The notes below the pieces were generated by a model. It did not search any database, had not been told where the DNA came from, and was given only the letters and a program-made list of their open reading frames with translations. 10,251 nucleotides of DNA, from contig JADHSW010000103.1 of NCBI GenBank assembly GCA_016776705.1, forward strand, positions 1 to 10,251, given 5' to 3'. Positions 1-6,308 of this stretch are shown here, piece after piece (within the stretch, counting starts at the first letter, position 1; each line of letters starts with the position of its first letter). The position numbers were made by a program, and so were the translations under genes. Origin of the DNA: Rhodospirillales bacterium (GTDB lineage: Bacteria > Pseudomonadota > Alphaproteobacteria > Rhodospirillales > JABHCV01).

Positions 1-442
1 CGGGTCCAACATCGCCACCAAAACGTTCAGCCAGTGCACGGCGTTCAGCCAGTTCACGGCGCATGGTGGCAAGGCGCAGCAAAGGGCTCAGGCGCAAACG
101 CATCTCGTCGAAGTCGTAGGGGTCTGTGAAGATATCATCCAGACCGGCGTTGACAGCCTGGTTAAAGATTTCATCGGAACCATCGGCACCAAAAACGACA
201 ACTGGCATTCCTCCTGTACCAGTGTTTGCGATTAATTTTTGCGCCAATTCCATTCCATCAAAGCTGGTGGCGGCAAGGTCTATCAAGGCCAGATCGGGAT
301 GGCCAATACGGGCTTCTTCAAGCAAGCCGTTTTCCGTCGTACACTTTGTCGACTGGTACCCGTATTCGGACAGGCCGTGGACCATGTCGTCAAGACGTGG
401 TCCACTGTTTGACGAAATCAGAACATTGGCTAGACGGCTCAA
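1..442 (-). CDS. Response-regulator-like protein with degenerate receiver domain (partial, N-terminal 147 residues)
   Basis: Reading the minus strand from a TTG at 442-440 gives an open frame to the left edge, so the C-terminus is missing. Residues 4-122 have the alternating beta/alpha pattern of a CheY-like receiver: NVLISS (beta 1), PDLALID with Asp55 at the phospho-acceptor position, MPVVVF (beta 4) and GLDDIFTDPYDFDEM (the beta-5/alpha-5 region). Several conserved positions are altered: the acidic pair after beta 1 is Ser/Asn, the Thr/Ser after beta 4 is Gly85, and the usual Lys before Pro is Asp107. Residues 123-141 form a charged helical linker rich in RELAER-type repeats, leading to an output domain outside the window that I cannot identify. 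The nearest in-frame stop upstream of TTG leaves no ATG or GTG option, and an AGGTG lies 10 nt before the TTG, so this start is chosen. The protein is divergent from the glycosyltransferase remnant. The family call is fairly sure; the function is unknown. Confidence 0.72.
   Translation of the reverse strand, partial: MSRLANVLISSNSGPRLDDMVHGLSEYGYQSTKCTTENGLLEEARIGHPDLALIDLAATSFDGMELAQKLIANTGTGGMPVVVFGADGSDEIFNQAVNAGLDDIFTDPYDFDEMRLRLSPLLRLATMRRELAERRALAERFGGDVGP
24..59. repeat. Two-copy 18-bp tandem repeat inside the receiver protein linker
   Basis: Positions 24-41 and 42-59 are adjacent 18-bp units (CGTTCAGCCAGTGCACGG and the same with T at position 13) that differ at one base. On the coding minus strand they encode two six-residue units, RELAER and RALAER, in the helical linker after the receiver domain. 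This looks like a recent in-frame duplication that lengthens a coiled coil by under two heptads. It may extend past what is visible only as charged sequence. Confidence 0.7.
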
Positions 443-605
443 GGTTACGACACACCTGTTTGCAGTGTTTTACCGGGTACGCCCCTGCACCCTGATTGGG
501 GTAACATTATGAAGAAAAAAGCCTTTTGGCGAGTGTTTCAGGCGGAAAACTTAAAAATATCCAGAAACAATGGCCGATCACATAGCCCGAAAATAGATTC
601 AGCCT
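443..605. other. Divergent intergenic region
   Basis: This 163-bp gap separates the minus-strand receiver gene from the plus-strand glycosyltransferase remnant. It should hold the promoter of the receiver gene. A CATAAT hexamer on the minus strand (506-511) is a possible -10 element, with no convincing -35 at the right distance. I see no RNA gene and no strong inverted repeat. The short open frame starting at 509 has no recognisable protein features and no ribosome binding site. Confidence 0.4.
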
Positions 606-985
606 ATGAAAACCGTTGTCCACCAATCTTACAGAACAGAGGATGTGCCTGGCTGGATCAGGCGCTGCCTGAGGGGAGGGCGCGACTTGTCCCAGGCAAA
701 AGGTTACGATTACCGATTTGCCGGGGATGAATTTTTCGACCTGTTGCCTGCCGATGATCGAAACATTGGCATGCTAAGCCCGATGGTTCTAAGGGATAAT
801 GAATATGATGGGGGACCGGCACTGGACCTGCTCATGAGCGAATTCCCCCCCTGAAAGCCGCCAACCTGTGCTCATTGCTTGTCGGTGGTGTCGCCGAAGA
901 CATAAATTTTACCCACGCCATGATGGGGCGGGTGGTTGAAAGCCTGCTTGCGAATCGGGGTGGAAATTTAAATGCCCAATCCTGA
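606..985 (+). pseudogene. Decayed GT32-like (DXD sugar-binding) glycosyltransferase remnant
   Basis: From ATG 606 the first about 52 codons read like the start of a GT32/Gly_transf_sug glycosyltransferase: VVHQSYRTEDVPGWIRRC, then GYDYRFAGDEFFDLLP. This is the typical 'I-HQ-W/Y-T-DVP-W...W...PGYEYRFWDDE' N-terminal signature. The central part that should carry the DXD metal/nucleotide-sugar site is absent. The text jumps near 759-775 to a segment resembling a C-terminal region (LSPMVLRDNEYDGGPALDLL). The frame then closes at TGA 852-854, right after a run of seven C at 845-851. One extra C would continue it as LKAANLCSLLVGGVAEDINF and on to a stop at 983-985. So there appear to be two lesions, an internal deletion of roughly half the gene and a 1-bp frameshift. 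The family call is from memory of the motif. The link of the second half to the first is inference. Confidence 0.6.
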
Positions 986-997
986 TTTTGTATACAA

Positions 998-1006
998 TGG
1001 TATGAT
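998..1006 (+). promoter_or_regulatory. Candidate extended -10 element upstream of phaZ
   Basis: TGGTATGAT matches an extended -10 (TGn plus a hexamer with five of six TATAAT positions). No good -35 sits 16-18 bp upstream, which is tolerated for extended -10 promoters. It directly follows the palindrome TTGTATACAA at 988-997, which could be an operator. Use of this site would give a leader of about 165 nt before phaZ. An alternative closer to the gene is TTGTTT (1099-1104), a 16-bp spacer and TATTGT (1121-1126), also weak. Neither is proven. Confidence 0.25.
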
Positions 1007-1139
1007 TTTGCTGGATTTAATCGAAATTTACCGGCCGTACAGGACCGCTTTTTACAACTGAAAACAAAGCATTATACGAAAGTCTGGTTATATTTCTGTT
1101 GTTTACTGGAAAATCAGTGGTATTGTTCGCAGGTGCAGC

Positions 1140-1155
1140 ATTCCAATTTTGGAAT
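1140..1155. promoter_or_regulatory. Perfect 7-bp inverted repeat before phaZ (candidate operator)
   Basis: ATTCCAATTTTGGAAT is a perfect 7+7 bp inverted repeat with a 2-bp centre. It ends 21 bp before the phaZ start codon and 9 bp before the AAGG that would serve as ribosome binding site. Downstream of either candidate promoter it could be a repressor operator. As RNA it would form only a weak AT-rich hairpin with a 2-nt loop, so a DNA site is the better reading. It does not resemble the CTGC/GCAG-type site I associate with PhaR. No regulator for it is in the window. Confidence 0.4.
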
Positions 1156-1176
1156 ATTGAAAACAAGGCCCCGTAT

Positions 1177-2403
1177 ATGCTTTACCATGCCTATGAATTG
1201 AACCACGCAGCCATAGCGCCCTTGAAGGCCCTGAGCGAATTTGGTCAGCAGATCAATACGTCAGTCTATAATCCTGTTGCCTATACGCCCATGGGACGTT
1301 CCATGGCTGCCGCGTGTGAACTCTTCAATCGAATGACCCGTCGCTATGGCAGGCCGGCTTGGGAAATCGATTCGACGGAAGTCGGTGGTAAAACGGTTCC
1401 TGTTCATATCGAAACCCAATTGTGTACGCCTTTTTGTAATTTACTGCATTTCCGCCGTGAGTTGCCCAAAGGCAAGGGGAAAAATGACCCCAAGGTTCTG
1501 ATTGTCGCCCCGTTGTCGGGCCATTATGCAACGTTGCTGCGTGGCACCGTTCGCGCCATGCTACCTGACCACGAAGTTTACATTACCGATTGGCGTGACG
1601 TGCGCAATGTGCCGCTGGCGCTGGGTTCGTTTGATCTGGACGACCATATCGACCTGATGATGGATTTTATGCGTTTTCTTGGGCCTGACCTTAACGTTAT
1701 GGCTGTTTGCCAGCCCGCGGTATCCGTTTTGGCGGCGGTTTCCCTGATGGCGGCTGAAAAAGACCCCATGCAACCCCATGCAATGATCCTGATGGGCGGC
1801 CCCATCGATACCCGAATGAACCCGACAAAGGTTAATCAGCACGCAGAAACCAAGGACTTGGCCTGGTTCGAAAATTCCGTCATCTCGCAGGTGCCGTTCC
1901 CGCAACCGGGCTTCATGCGCAAGGTTTATCCAGGCTTTGTTCAGTTGTCGGGTTTTATGACAATGAACCTGGACCGCCATATGGAAGCCCATGTTGATTT
2001 GTACAATCACCTTGTTGAAGGGGATGGCGACTCAGCTGACCAGCATCGCAAATTCTACGACGAATATCTGTCCGTCATGGACCTTTCGGCGGAATTCTTC
2101 CTGCAAACGATCGAGACCGTATTTCAGAAGCACGCCTTGCCCAAGGGAACCATGACCCATCGTGGTGTTCCGGTCGACCCTTCCAAAATCAGCAAGACGG
2201 CTTTGATGACAGTTGAAGGCGCAAATGACGATATTTGCGGATTTGGACAGACCAGCGCAGCTCTTAATTTGTGTAGTAACCTGAAAGACGATAAAAAGCT
2301 GAGGCATCTTCAACAAAAGGTCGGTCACTATGGTGTTTTCAATGGCAAGCGCTGGCGGGAAGAAATTCAGCCCCGAATCGCCGAGTTCATCCGCAGGGTT
2401 TAA
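1177..2403 (+). CDS. phaZ: Intracellular poly(3-hydroxybutyrate) depolymerase (PhaZ)
   Basis: This 408-residue cytoplasmic alpha/beta-hydrolase degrades stored amorphous PHB granules to 3-hydroxybutyrate units. It opens with MLYHAYELNHAA, the usual N-terminus of intracellular PhaZ proteins. In place of a lipase-box serine it has VCQPAVS with Cys178, as in the cysteine-type PhaZa1 of Ralstonia eutropha. The likely Asp (351 or 352, in EGANDDICG) and His384 (VGHYGVFNG) complete the triad, within the C-terminal PHB_depo_C region. There is no signal peptide, which agrees with an intracellular role. The frame is open upstream to a TTG at 1099, but the added residues have no family counterpart. ATG 1177 has AAGG 8 nt upstream and gives the normal N-terminus and length. 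The dehydrogenase gene follows after 18 bp, so the two may be cotranscribed. The family assignment is confident; granule type is inferred. Confidence 0.93.
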   Translation: MLYHAYELNHAAIAPLKALSEFGQQINTSVYNPVAYTPMGRSMAAACELFNRMTRRYGRPAWEIDSTEVGGKTVPVHIETQLCTPFCNLLHFRRELPKGKGKNDPKVLIVAPLSGHYATLLRGTVRAMLPDHEVYITDWRDVRNVPLALGSFDLDDHIDLMMDFMRFLGPDLNVMAVCQPAVSVLAAVSLMAAEKDPMQPHAMILMGGPIDTRMNPTKVNQHAETKDLAWFENSVISQVPFPQPGFMRKVYPGFVQLSGFMTMNLDRHMEAHVDLYNHLVEGDGDSADQHRKFYDEYLSVMDLSAEFFLQTIETVFQKHALPKGTMTHRGVPVDPSKISKTALMTVEGANDDICGFGQTSAALNLCSNLKDDKKLRHLQQKVGHYGVFNGKRWREEIQPRIAEFIRRV

Positions 2404-2421
2404 TACCTGGGGTCATGTCCA

Positions 2422-3498
2422 ATGACCTCATACTCGATTGCCGCCATTCCCGGTGACGGCATTGGCGGCGAAGTGATTTCCGCTGGTGTTGATGTATTGC
2501 ATGCATTGGCAGCAAAAGACGGCAGCTTTTCGTTGACTGTTGAGCCCTTTGCCTGGGGCGCGGACTACTACTTGGAACACGGCGAGATGATGCCGTCTGA
2601 TGGCCTGGAAATCCTGAAGGGCTACGACGCCATTTACTTCGGTTCTGCCGGCGACCCAAGAATTCCCGATCATATTACGTTGTGGCAATTGCGGCTGAAA
2701 ATCTGCCAGGGCTTCGGCCAGTACGCCAATGTGCGCCCCACACGGGTGCTGCCCGGCGTCGATTGCCCGCTTAAAGGTGTTGGCCCTGGTGATTTCGACT
2801 GGGTCATTGTGCGCGAGAATTCCGAAGGCGAGTACGCCGGTGTCGGCGGTCGCGCCCATCAGGGTTTCGATCAGGAAGTCGGCATGGACGTGTCTGTTTT
2901 TACCCGCGCAGGTGTCGAGCGCATCCACCGCTTCGCCCTTGACCTGGCCCGCTCGCGCCCACGCAAGCTGTTGACAATGGTTACCAAGTCAAATGCCCAA
3001 CGTCACGGCATGGTAATGTGGGATGAAATATTTGATCGCGTCAAAGCTGATTTTCCGGACGTAAAAACCGACAGGATGCTTGTCGATGCCATGACCACCC
3101 GCATGGTGTTGGACCCGAAAAGCCTGGATACCATTGTTGCTACCAATCTGCATGCGGATATCCTGTCCGATCTGGCGGCAGCCCTGTCTGGCAGCCTTGG
3201 CATTGCGCCGACGGCTAATCTGCGGCCTGAAAAAGACTTTCCTTCCATGTTCGAGCCCATTCACGGTTCCGCCTTCGATATCATGGGTAAGGGGATCGCC
3301 AATCCCATTGGTTCCTTTTGGTCCGCATCGTTGATGCTGGATCACCTGGGCGAACACACGGCGGCAAGGCGATTGATGACCGCTATCGAGCGTGTGACCG
3401 GCGCTGGAAGCATCATGCCCCGTGATTTGGGTGGCGAGGCGACGACAAAAGAGGTAGCCGAAGCCGTAATTAACGCAATTCGAACCTCAAACGAATAA
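2422..3498 (+). CDS. dmlA: Tartrate / D-malate dehydrogenase family protein (DmlA/TtuC-like)
   Basis: This 358-residue cytoplasmic enzyme belongs to the isocitrate/isopropylmalate dehydrogenase superfamily, in the tartrate dehydrogenase/D-malate dehydrogenase (decarboxylating) branch. Such enzymes oxidise D-malate to pyruvate and CO2 with NAD and also act on tartrate. Visible features are GDGIG at 11-15, FGSAGDPRIPDHITLWQLRL with Arg91, NVRP with Arg105, VRENSEGEYAG with Arg131 and Tyr138, Lys189, metal ligands Asp222, Asp246 and Asp250, and the nucleotide-binding HGSAFDIMGKGIANP from 281. The 'GSAGDPRIPDH..LW' segment is typical of the tartrate branch rather than LeuB. ATG 2422 follows a weak CTGGGG; the ATG at 2415 is in another frame. 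The gene lies 18 bp after phaZ, but no metabolic link to PHB is obvious beyond pyruvate and reducing power. Substrate choice among D-malate, tartrate and related 2-hydroxyacids cannot be read from sequence. Confidence 0.88.
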   Translation: MTSYSIAAIPGDGIGGEVISAGVDVLHALAAKDGSFSLTVEPFAWGADYYLEHGEMMPSDGLEILKGYDAIYFGSAGDPRIPDHITLWQLRLKICQGFGQYANVRPTRVLPGVDCPLKGVGPGDFDWVIVRENSEGEYAGVGGRAHQGFDQEVGMDVSVFTRAGVERIHRFALDLARSRPRKLLTMVTKSNAQRHGMVMWDEIFDRVKADFPDVKTDRMLVDAMTTRMVLDPKSLDTIVATNLHADILSDLAAALSGSLGIAPTANLRPEKDFPSMFEPIHGSAFDIMGKGIANPIGSFWSASLMLDHLGEHTAARRLMTAIERVTGAGSIMPRDLGGEATTKEVAEAVINAIRTSNE

Positions 3499-3580
3499 GG
3501 TTAGTTGCACTGCTTATTTCAACAGCAGGTTTTATTTCGCGTAGGGTTTTAAGGAAAAGATCGAAAAATAAGTATTTAAT

Positions 3581-3598
3581 TGTAAAATATATTGAACA
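3581..3598. promoter_or_regulatory. Predicted PuuR operator upstream of puuB
   Basis: TGTAAAATATATTGAACA is an imperfect dyad: 14 of 18 positions are symmetric around a core AATATATT (3586-3593) with TGT/ACA ends. Its right 15 bp, AAAATATATTGAACA (3584-3598), differ at one base from the E. coli PuuR recognition sequence as I recall it (AAAATATAATGAACA). It is in the only sizeable gap before the polyamine operon, 63 bp upstream of the puuB start. The operon ends in a PuuR homologue whose recognition-helix region (GVTNSTISLIEQ) is nearly that of E. coli PuuR. Candidate -10 hexamers TAAAAT (3583-3588) and TATATT (3588-3593) lie inside the site, so bound repressor would block polymerase. No clear -35 is seen. 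The match is seen in the sequence; its function is inferred. Confidence 0.7.
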
Positions 3599-3612
3599 CT
3601 TGGCCGGTTTAG

Positions 3613-3641
3613 GCGACAGTCTTTCTGTTCGCTGTTTTTTT
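3613..3641 (+). terminator. Terminator-like hairpin with T tract in the puuB leader
   Basis: GCGACAG (3613-3619) and CTGTTCGC (3625-3632) form a 7-bp stem with one bulged T and a 5-nt loop. TG and a run of seven T (3635-3641) follow, the pattern of an intrinsic terminator. It lies 115 bp after the dehydrogenase stop but only 19 bp before the puuB start codon and downstream of the predicted operator. An outer pairing of GGTTTA (3606-3611) with TAAACC (3641-3646) can enclose it. It may end transcription from the upstream gene, or act within the puuB leader as an attenuator. The stem is modest, so chance remains possible. The puuB Shine-Dalgarno GAGAG is at 3648-3652. Confidence 0.5.
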
Positions 3642-3660
3642 AAACCTGAGAGTCCAAGCG

Positions 3661-4932
3661 ATGAGCGATCATACCGCCTCGTATTACGCTGCAACTGCCA
3701 ACGATGACACCCGCCATCCAGAACTGGAAGGTGAAATAAGCGCCGATGTTTGCGTTATCGGTGGGGGTTTTACCGGCATTTCGTCGGCGCTTCATTTGGC
3801 TGAAAAAGGCTATGATGTCGTATTGATTGAAGGCGAGCGCGTCGGTTGGGGCGCCTCGGGCCGCAATGGCGGCCAGATTTGCACCGCCTTCAACAAATCC
3901 ATGGGCGACATTGAAAAGCTGGTCGGCAAAGAAGGTGCTGACGCAATGTGGGCTGTTGAGATTGCGGCAAAGGATATGATTCGCGAACGGGTCGAAGGCC
4001 ACAAGATTGATTGTGATTTGACCTGGGGATATCTGCACGCTGCGACCAAGCCCAGCCACATGGGGCATATCAATGAAACCCGCGACGAGTGGGCGCGCTA
4101 TGGTTATACGGACACCGCCGTATACGACAAGCTGCAATTGGAAGAACGTCTTGCGTCGAAAATTTATCACGGCGCCCTGTGGGAAGGCAATGCGGGGCAT
4201 ATTCACACCCTGAATTACGCCCTGGGTCTTGCGCGGGCGGCTAAGGAGGCGGGGGTACGCTTTTTTGAAGATTCCCACGTGACCAAAATCGATAAAGGAC
4301 CGTCGCCACGGGTCAGCACTGCAAAAGGCATCGTCAAGGCGAAATTCGTCGTTGCCGCGGGCAATGCCTATCTTGGAAAATTACTGCCCTATCTTTATCA
4401 CCGGGTAATGCCGGTCGGCAGTTTTGTGCTGGCGACCAAGCCTTTGGGGGAAGACAGGGCGCACTCCTTAATCCGCGATGATGATTGCGTCTGCTCAAGC
4501 GATAATATTGTCGATTATTACCGCCTGTCGAAAGACGGGCGCATGCTGTTCGGCGGCCGTGCAAACTATACCGGTTACGAGCCCGCCGACCTGTTTTCCT
4601 ATATGCGCCCGCGCATGCTGAAGGTTTTTCCGCAGTTGGCCGATGCCCAACTTGACTATTGCTGGGGCGGCAATCTGGCGATAACCCTGGATCGTTTGCC
4701 CCATGTAGGCTCAATTGATGGAAACATTTTTTTTGCTCATGGTTTTTCCGGTCACGGTCTTGCGCTGACAGGGATTTGTGGCAAGCTGATTGCCGAGGCG
4801 ATTGCTGGCACCGCCGAGCAGTTTGATGTAATGGCGAAAATTCGTCACCAGCCATTTCCCGGCGGTCCGATTCGAACCCCGATACTTGCCTTGGGAATGT
4901 TGTATTATCGTCTACGCGATTTGTTGAGTTAA
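3661..4932 (+). CDS. puuB: Gamma-glutamylputrescine oxidoreductase (PuuB-like)
   Basis: This 423-residue FAD-dependent oxidoreductase of the DAO family oxidises gamma-glutamylputrescine to gamma-glutamyl-gamma-aminobutyraldehyde, releasing ammonia and, in known PuuB, hydrogen peroxide. The N-terminus MSDHTASYYAATAN matches E. coli PuuB (MTEHTSSYYAASAN) nearly residue for residue, which fixes the start. The FAD Rossmann motif VIGGGFTG is at 32-39 with ribose-binding Glu57, followed by GWGASGRNGGQ (62-72). Later come RTAKG/STAKG-like and AGNAYLG segments, LDRLPHVGSIDGNIFFAHGFSGHG near the C-terminus, and a FPGGP tail as in PuuB. Length equals the family norm. GAGAG lies 8 nt before ATG. It is the first gene of the operon; puuA follows after 5 bp. 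Regulation by the operator at 3581-3598 is likely. Other N-substituted amino acid oxidases share the fold, but the neighbours favour PuuB. Confidence 0.88.
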   Translation: MSDHTASYYAATANDDTRHPELEGEISADVCVIGGGFTGISSALHLAEKGYDVVLIEGERVGWGASGRNGGQICTAFNKSMGDIEKLVGKEGADAMWAVEIAAKDMIRERVEGHKIDCDLTWGYLHAATKPSHMGHINETRDEWARYGYTDTAVYDKLQLEERLASKIYHGALWEGNAGHIHTLNYALGLARAAKEAGVRFFEDSHVTKIDKGPSPRVSTAKGIVKAKFVVAAGNAYLGKLLPYLYHRVMPVGSFVLATKPLGEDRAHSLIRDDDCVCSSDNIVDYYRLSKDGRMLFGGRANYTGYEPADLFSYMRPRMLKVFPQLADAQLDYCWGGNLAITLDRLPHVGSIDGNIFFAHGFSGHGLALTGICGKLIAEAIAGTAEQFDVMAKIRHQPFPGGPIRTPILALGMLYYRLRDLLS

Positions 4933-4937
4933 ATTGA

Positions 4938-6305
4938 ATGAGTGATTTTATGAACGAAGCATCTGACTTTTTAGCCAATAATCCGGACGTCGAAACCATC
5001 GACTGCATCATTCCTGATCTGTGTGGTGTTATTCGTGGCAAGCGCATTGCTCGCGACGGGTTAGAGAAAATCTACAAAAGCGGTTTCCAGATACCGGCCT
5101 CATCAGTCCTGCTTGATGTTCGCGGCGACACCGATGATCCCAACGGCAGGGGAGTGAGTGATGGTGATCCCGATATAACAGCGCGCCCGGTTGCGGGGAC
5201 CCTGGTCACAGTGCCGTGGTTTGAAAAACCCATGGCTCAACTGTTGGTGTCTTTTTATGAGGAAGACGGAAGCCCCCATTACTTTGATCCACGCCATGTT
5301 TTACAAAGGGTTCTGGACAGATTTTCTGCCATGGGCTTAAGGCCCGTGGTTGCCCTTGAGCAGGAATTCTATTTGCTTGATCCCGAAGGTGGATTGGAGG
5401 GCAAACCAAAGCCGCCGATTCTGCCTGCCACGGGTCGTCGTGCTTCTGGCACCCAGGTTCTGAGCATCAGCGATCTTGAAGGCTTTGGGCTGTTTCTGGA
5501 CCAGGTAACCCAAAGTTGCAAAATCCAAAAAATTCCGGTCGGTCCGGTGACATCCGAATATGCGACCGGGCAGTACGAAATCAACCTGATTCATACCGAC
5601 GACCCTCTGGCCGCCTGCGATCACGCCATGCTGTTGCCTCGCGTGGTAAAAGGTGTCGCTCGTTCTCATGGAGTCGATGCAACCTTCATGGCGAAACCTT
5701 ATTCGCATCAATCAGGTAGCGGAATGCACATGCATGTCAGCCTGCTTGATGAGAAAGGCAACAATGTATTTTCCGGCGGCGATGAGACAGGCAATGAAAT
5801 GCTTCATCATGCCATCGGTGGTCTGTTAGGCACAATGGCCGACGCGATGGCTTTCTTTGCCCCGAACATCAATTCATTCAGGCGTTTTAGGCTAGGCACC
5901 TATGTTCCTGTTTCTCGTTCATGGGGAGCCAATAACCGTTCGGTCGCGGTTAGAATTCCCGCCGGGGAAGATGCTAACCGCCGCCTTGAACACAGGATTG
6001 CCGGGGCGGACGCAAATCCTTATCTGGCTCTGACTGCAGTTCTGGCCGGTATGCACCATGGCATCAGCAAAAAAATATCACCCCCAGCGGCGACGGGAAT
6101 TGATGCAACTCCAGATGTGGATAATAGCTTGCCTAAAAAATGGCATCGGGCGCTGGATGTTCTGGCTGGTTCCGACGTGATGGCCGAATATTTTGGTGAG
6201 GAATACCGCAATATTTACGTCACCTGTAAACGCGACGAGATGGAAAGTTTCATGTCTGAACCCAGTCCTCGTGAATATGAATGGTACCTGAGACCAGAAG
6301 GTTAA
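4938..6305 (+). CDS. puuA: Gamma-glutamylputrescine synthetase (PuuA-like, glutamine synthetase family)
   Basis: This 455-residue cytoplasmic ligase joins glutamate to putrescine or another amine using ATP, the first step of the Puu pathway. The glutamine-synthetase fold is evident: an N-terminal beta-grasp with IIPDLCGVIRGKRI, then ALEQEFYLLD with metal ligands Glu141 and Glu143, GQYEINL with Glu214, GSGMHMHVSL with His264 (260-269), NSFRRF, NNRSVAVRIP and LEHRIAGADANPYLAL. Several of these blocks (FMAKPY, AGADANPYL, GKRI) are shared closely with E. coli PuuA, and the length is that of PuuA. The first ATG (4938) lies 5 bp after the puuB stop with no clear ribosome binding site; a second ATG four codons on (4950) is possible, so translation may be coupled to puuB. 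The next gene begins 3 bp after its stop. Glutamylation of other amines (ethanolamine, spermidine, isopropylamine) is the main alternative. Confidence 0.88.
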   Translation: MSDFMNEASDFLANNPDVETIDCIIPDLCGVIRGKRIARDGLEKIYKSGFQIPASSVLLDVRGDTDDPNGRGVSDGDPDITARPVAGTLVTVPWFEKPMAQLLVSFYEEDGSPHYFDPRHVLQRVLDRFSAMGLRPVVALEQEFYLLDPEGGLEGKPKPPILPATGRRASGTQVLSISDLEGFGLFLDQVTQSCKIQKIPVGPVTSEYATGQYEINLIHTDDPLAACDHAMLLPRVVKGVARSHGVDATFMAKPYSHQSGSGMHMHVSLLDEKGNNVFSGGDETGNEMLHHAIGGLLGTMADAMAFFAPNINSFRRFRLGTYVPVSRSWGANNRSVAVRIPAGEDANRRLEHRIAGADANPYLALTAVLAGMHHGISKKISPPAATGIDATPDVDNSLPKKWHRALDVLAGSDVMAEYFGEEYRNIYVTCKRDEMESFMSEPSPREYEWYLRPEG

Positions 6306-6308
6306 TGT

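Larger units (their letters stand above)
986..1176. other. Intergenic region upstream of phaZ
   Basis: This 191-bp AT-rich gap precedes the chosen phaZ start. It holds a perfect 10-bp palindrome TTGTATACAA (988-997), two weak promoter candidates and a 7-bp inverted repeat at 1140-1155, all listed separately or mentioned there. No terminator with a T tract follows the glycosyltransferase remnant. I see no RNA gene or additional reading frame with protein-like composition. Confidence 0.5.

Noticed and set aside
126..512. 128-codon plus-strand open frame at the left end
   Set aside because: It is antisense to the receiver-domain frame, which has clear protein features on the minus strand; the plus-strand translation looks random.
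512..531. GCC-TTTT-GGC mini-hairpin next to an A/T run as a terminator
   Set aside because: The stem is only three base pairs, and the T run on the minus strand would lie upstream of the receiver gene rather than after a gene.
551..566. AAAATATCCAGAAACA as a second PuuR site
   Set aside because: It needs several mismatches or a gap relative to the PuuR box, lacks the AATATATT core and sits before a dead gene.
509..730. 73-codon plus-strand open frame
   Set aside because: It overlaps the glycosyltransferase remnant in another frame, has no recognisable motif and no ribosome binding site.
1099..1176. N-terminal extension of phaZ from the TTG at 1099
   Set aside because: The 26 extra residues do not resemble PhaZ N-termini, the start is TTG without a good ribosome binding site, and the stretch holds a likely operator. 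ATG 1177 gives the family N-terminus with AAGG in place.
4334..5047. Long minus-strand open frame (237 codons) across puuB and puuA
   Set aside because: It is antisense to two conserved genes and their junction; composition is low-complexity and not protein-like.
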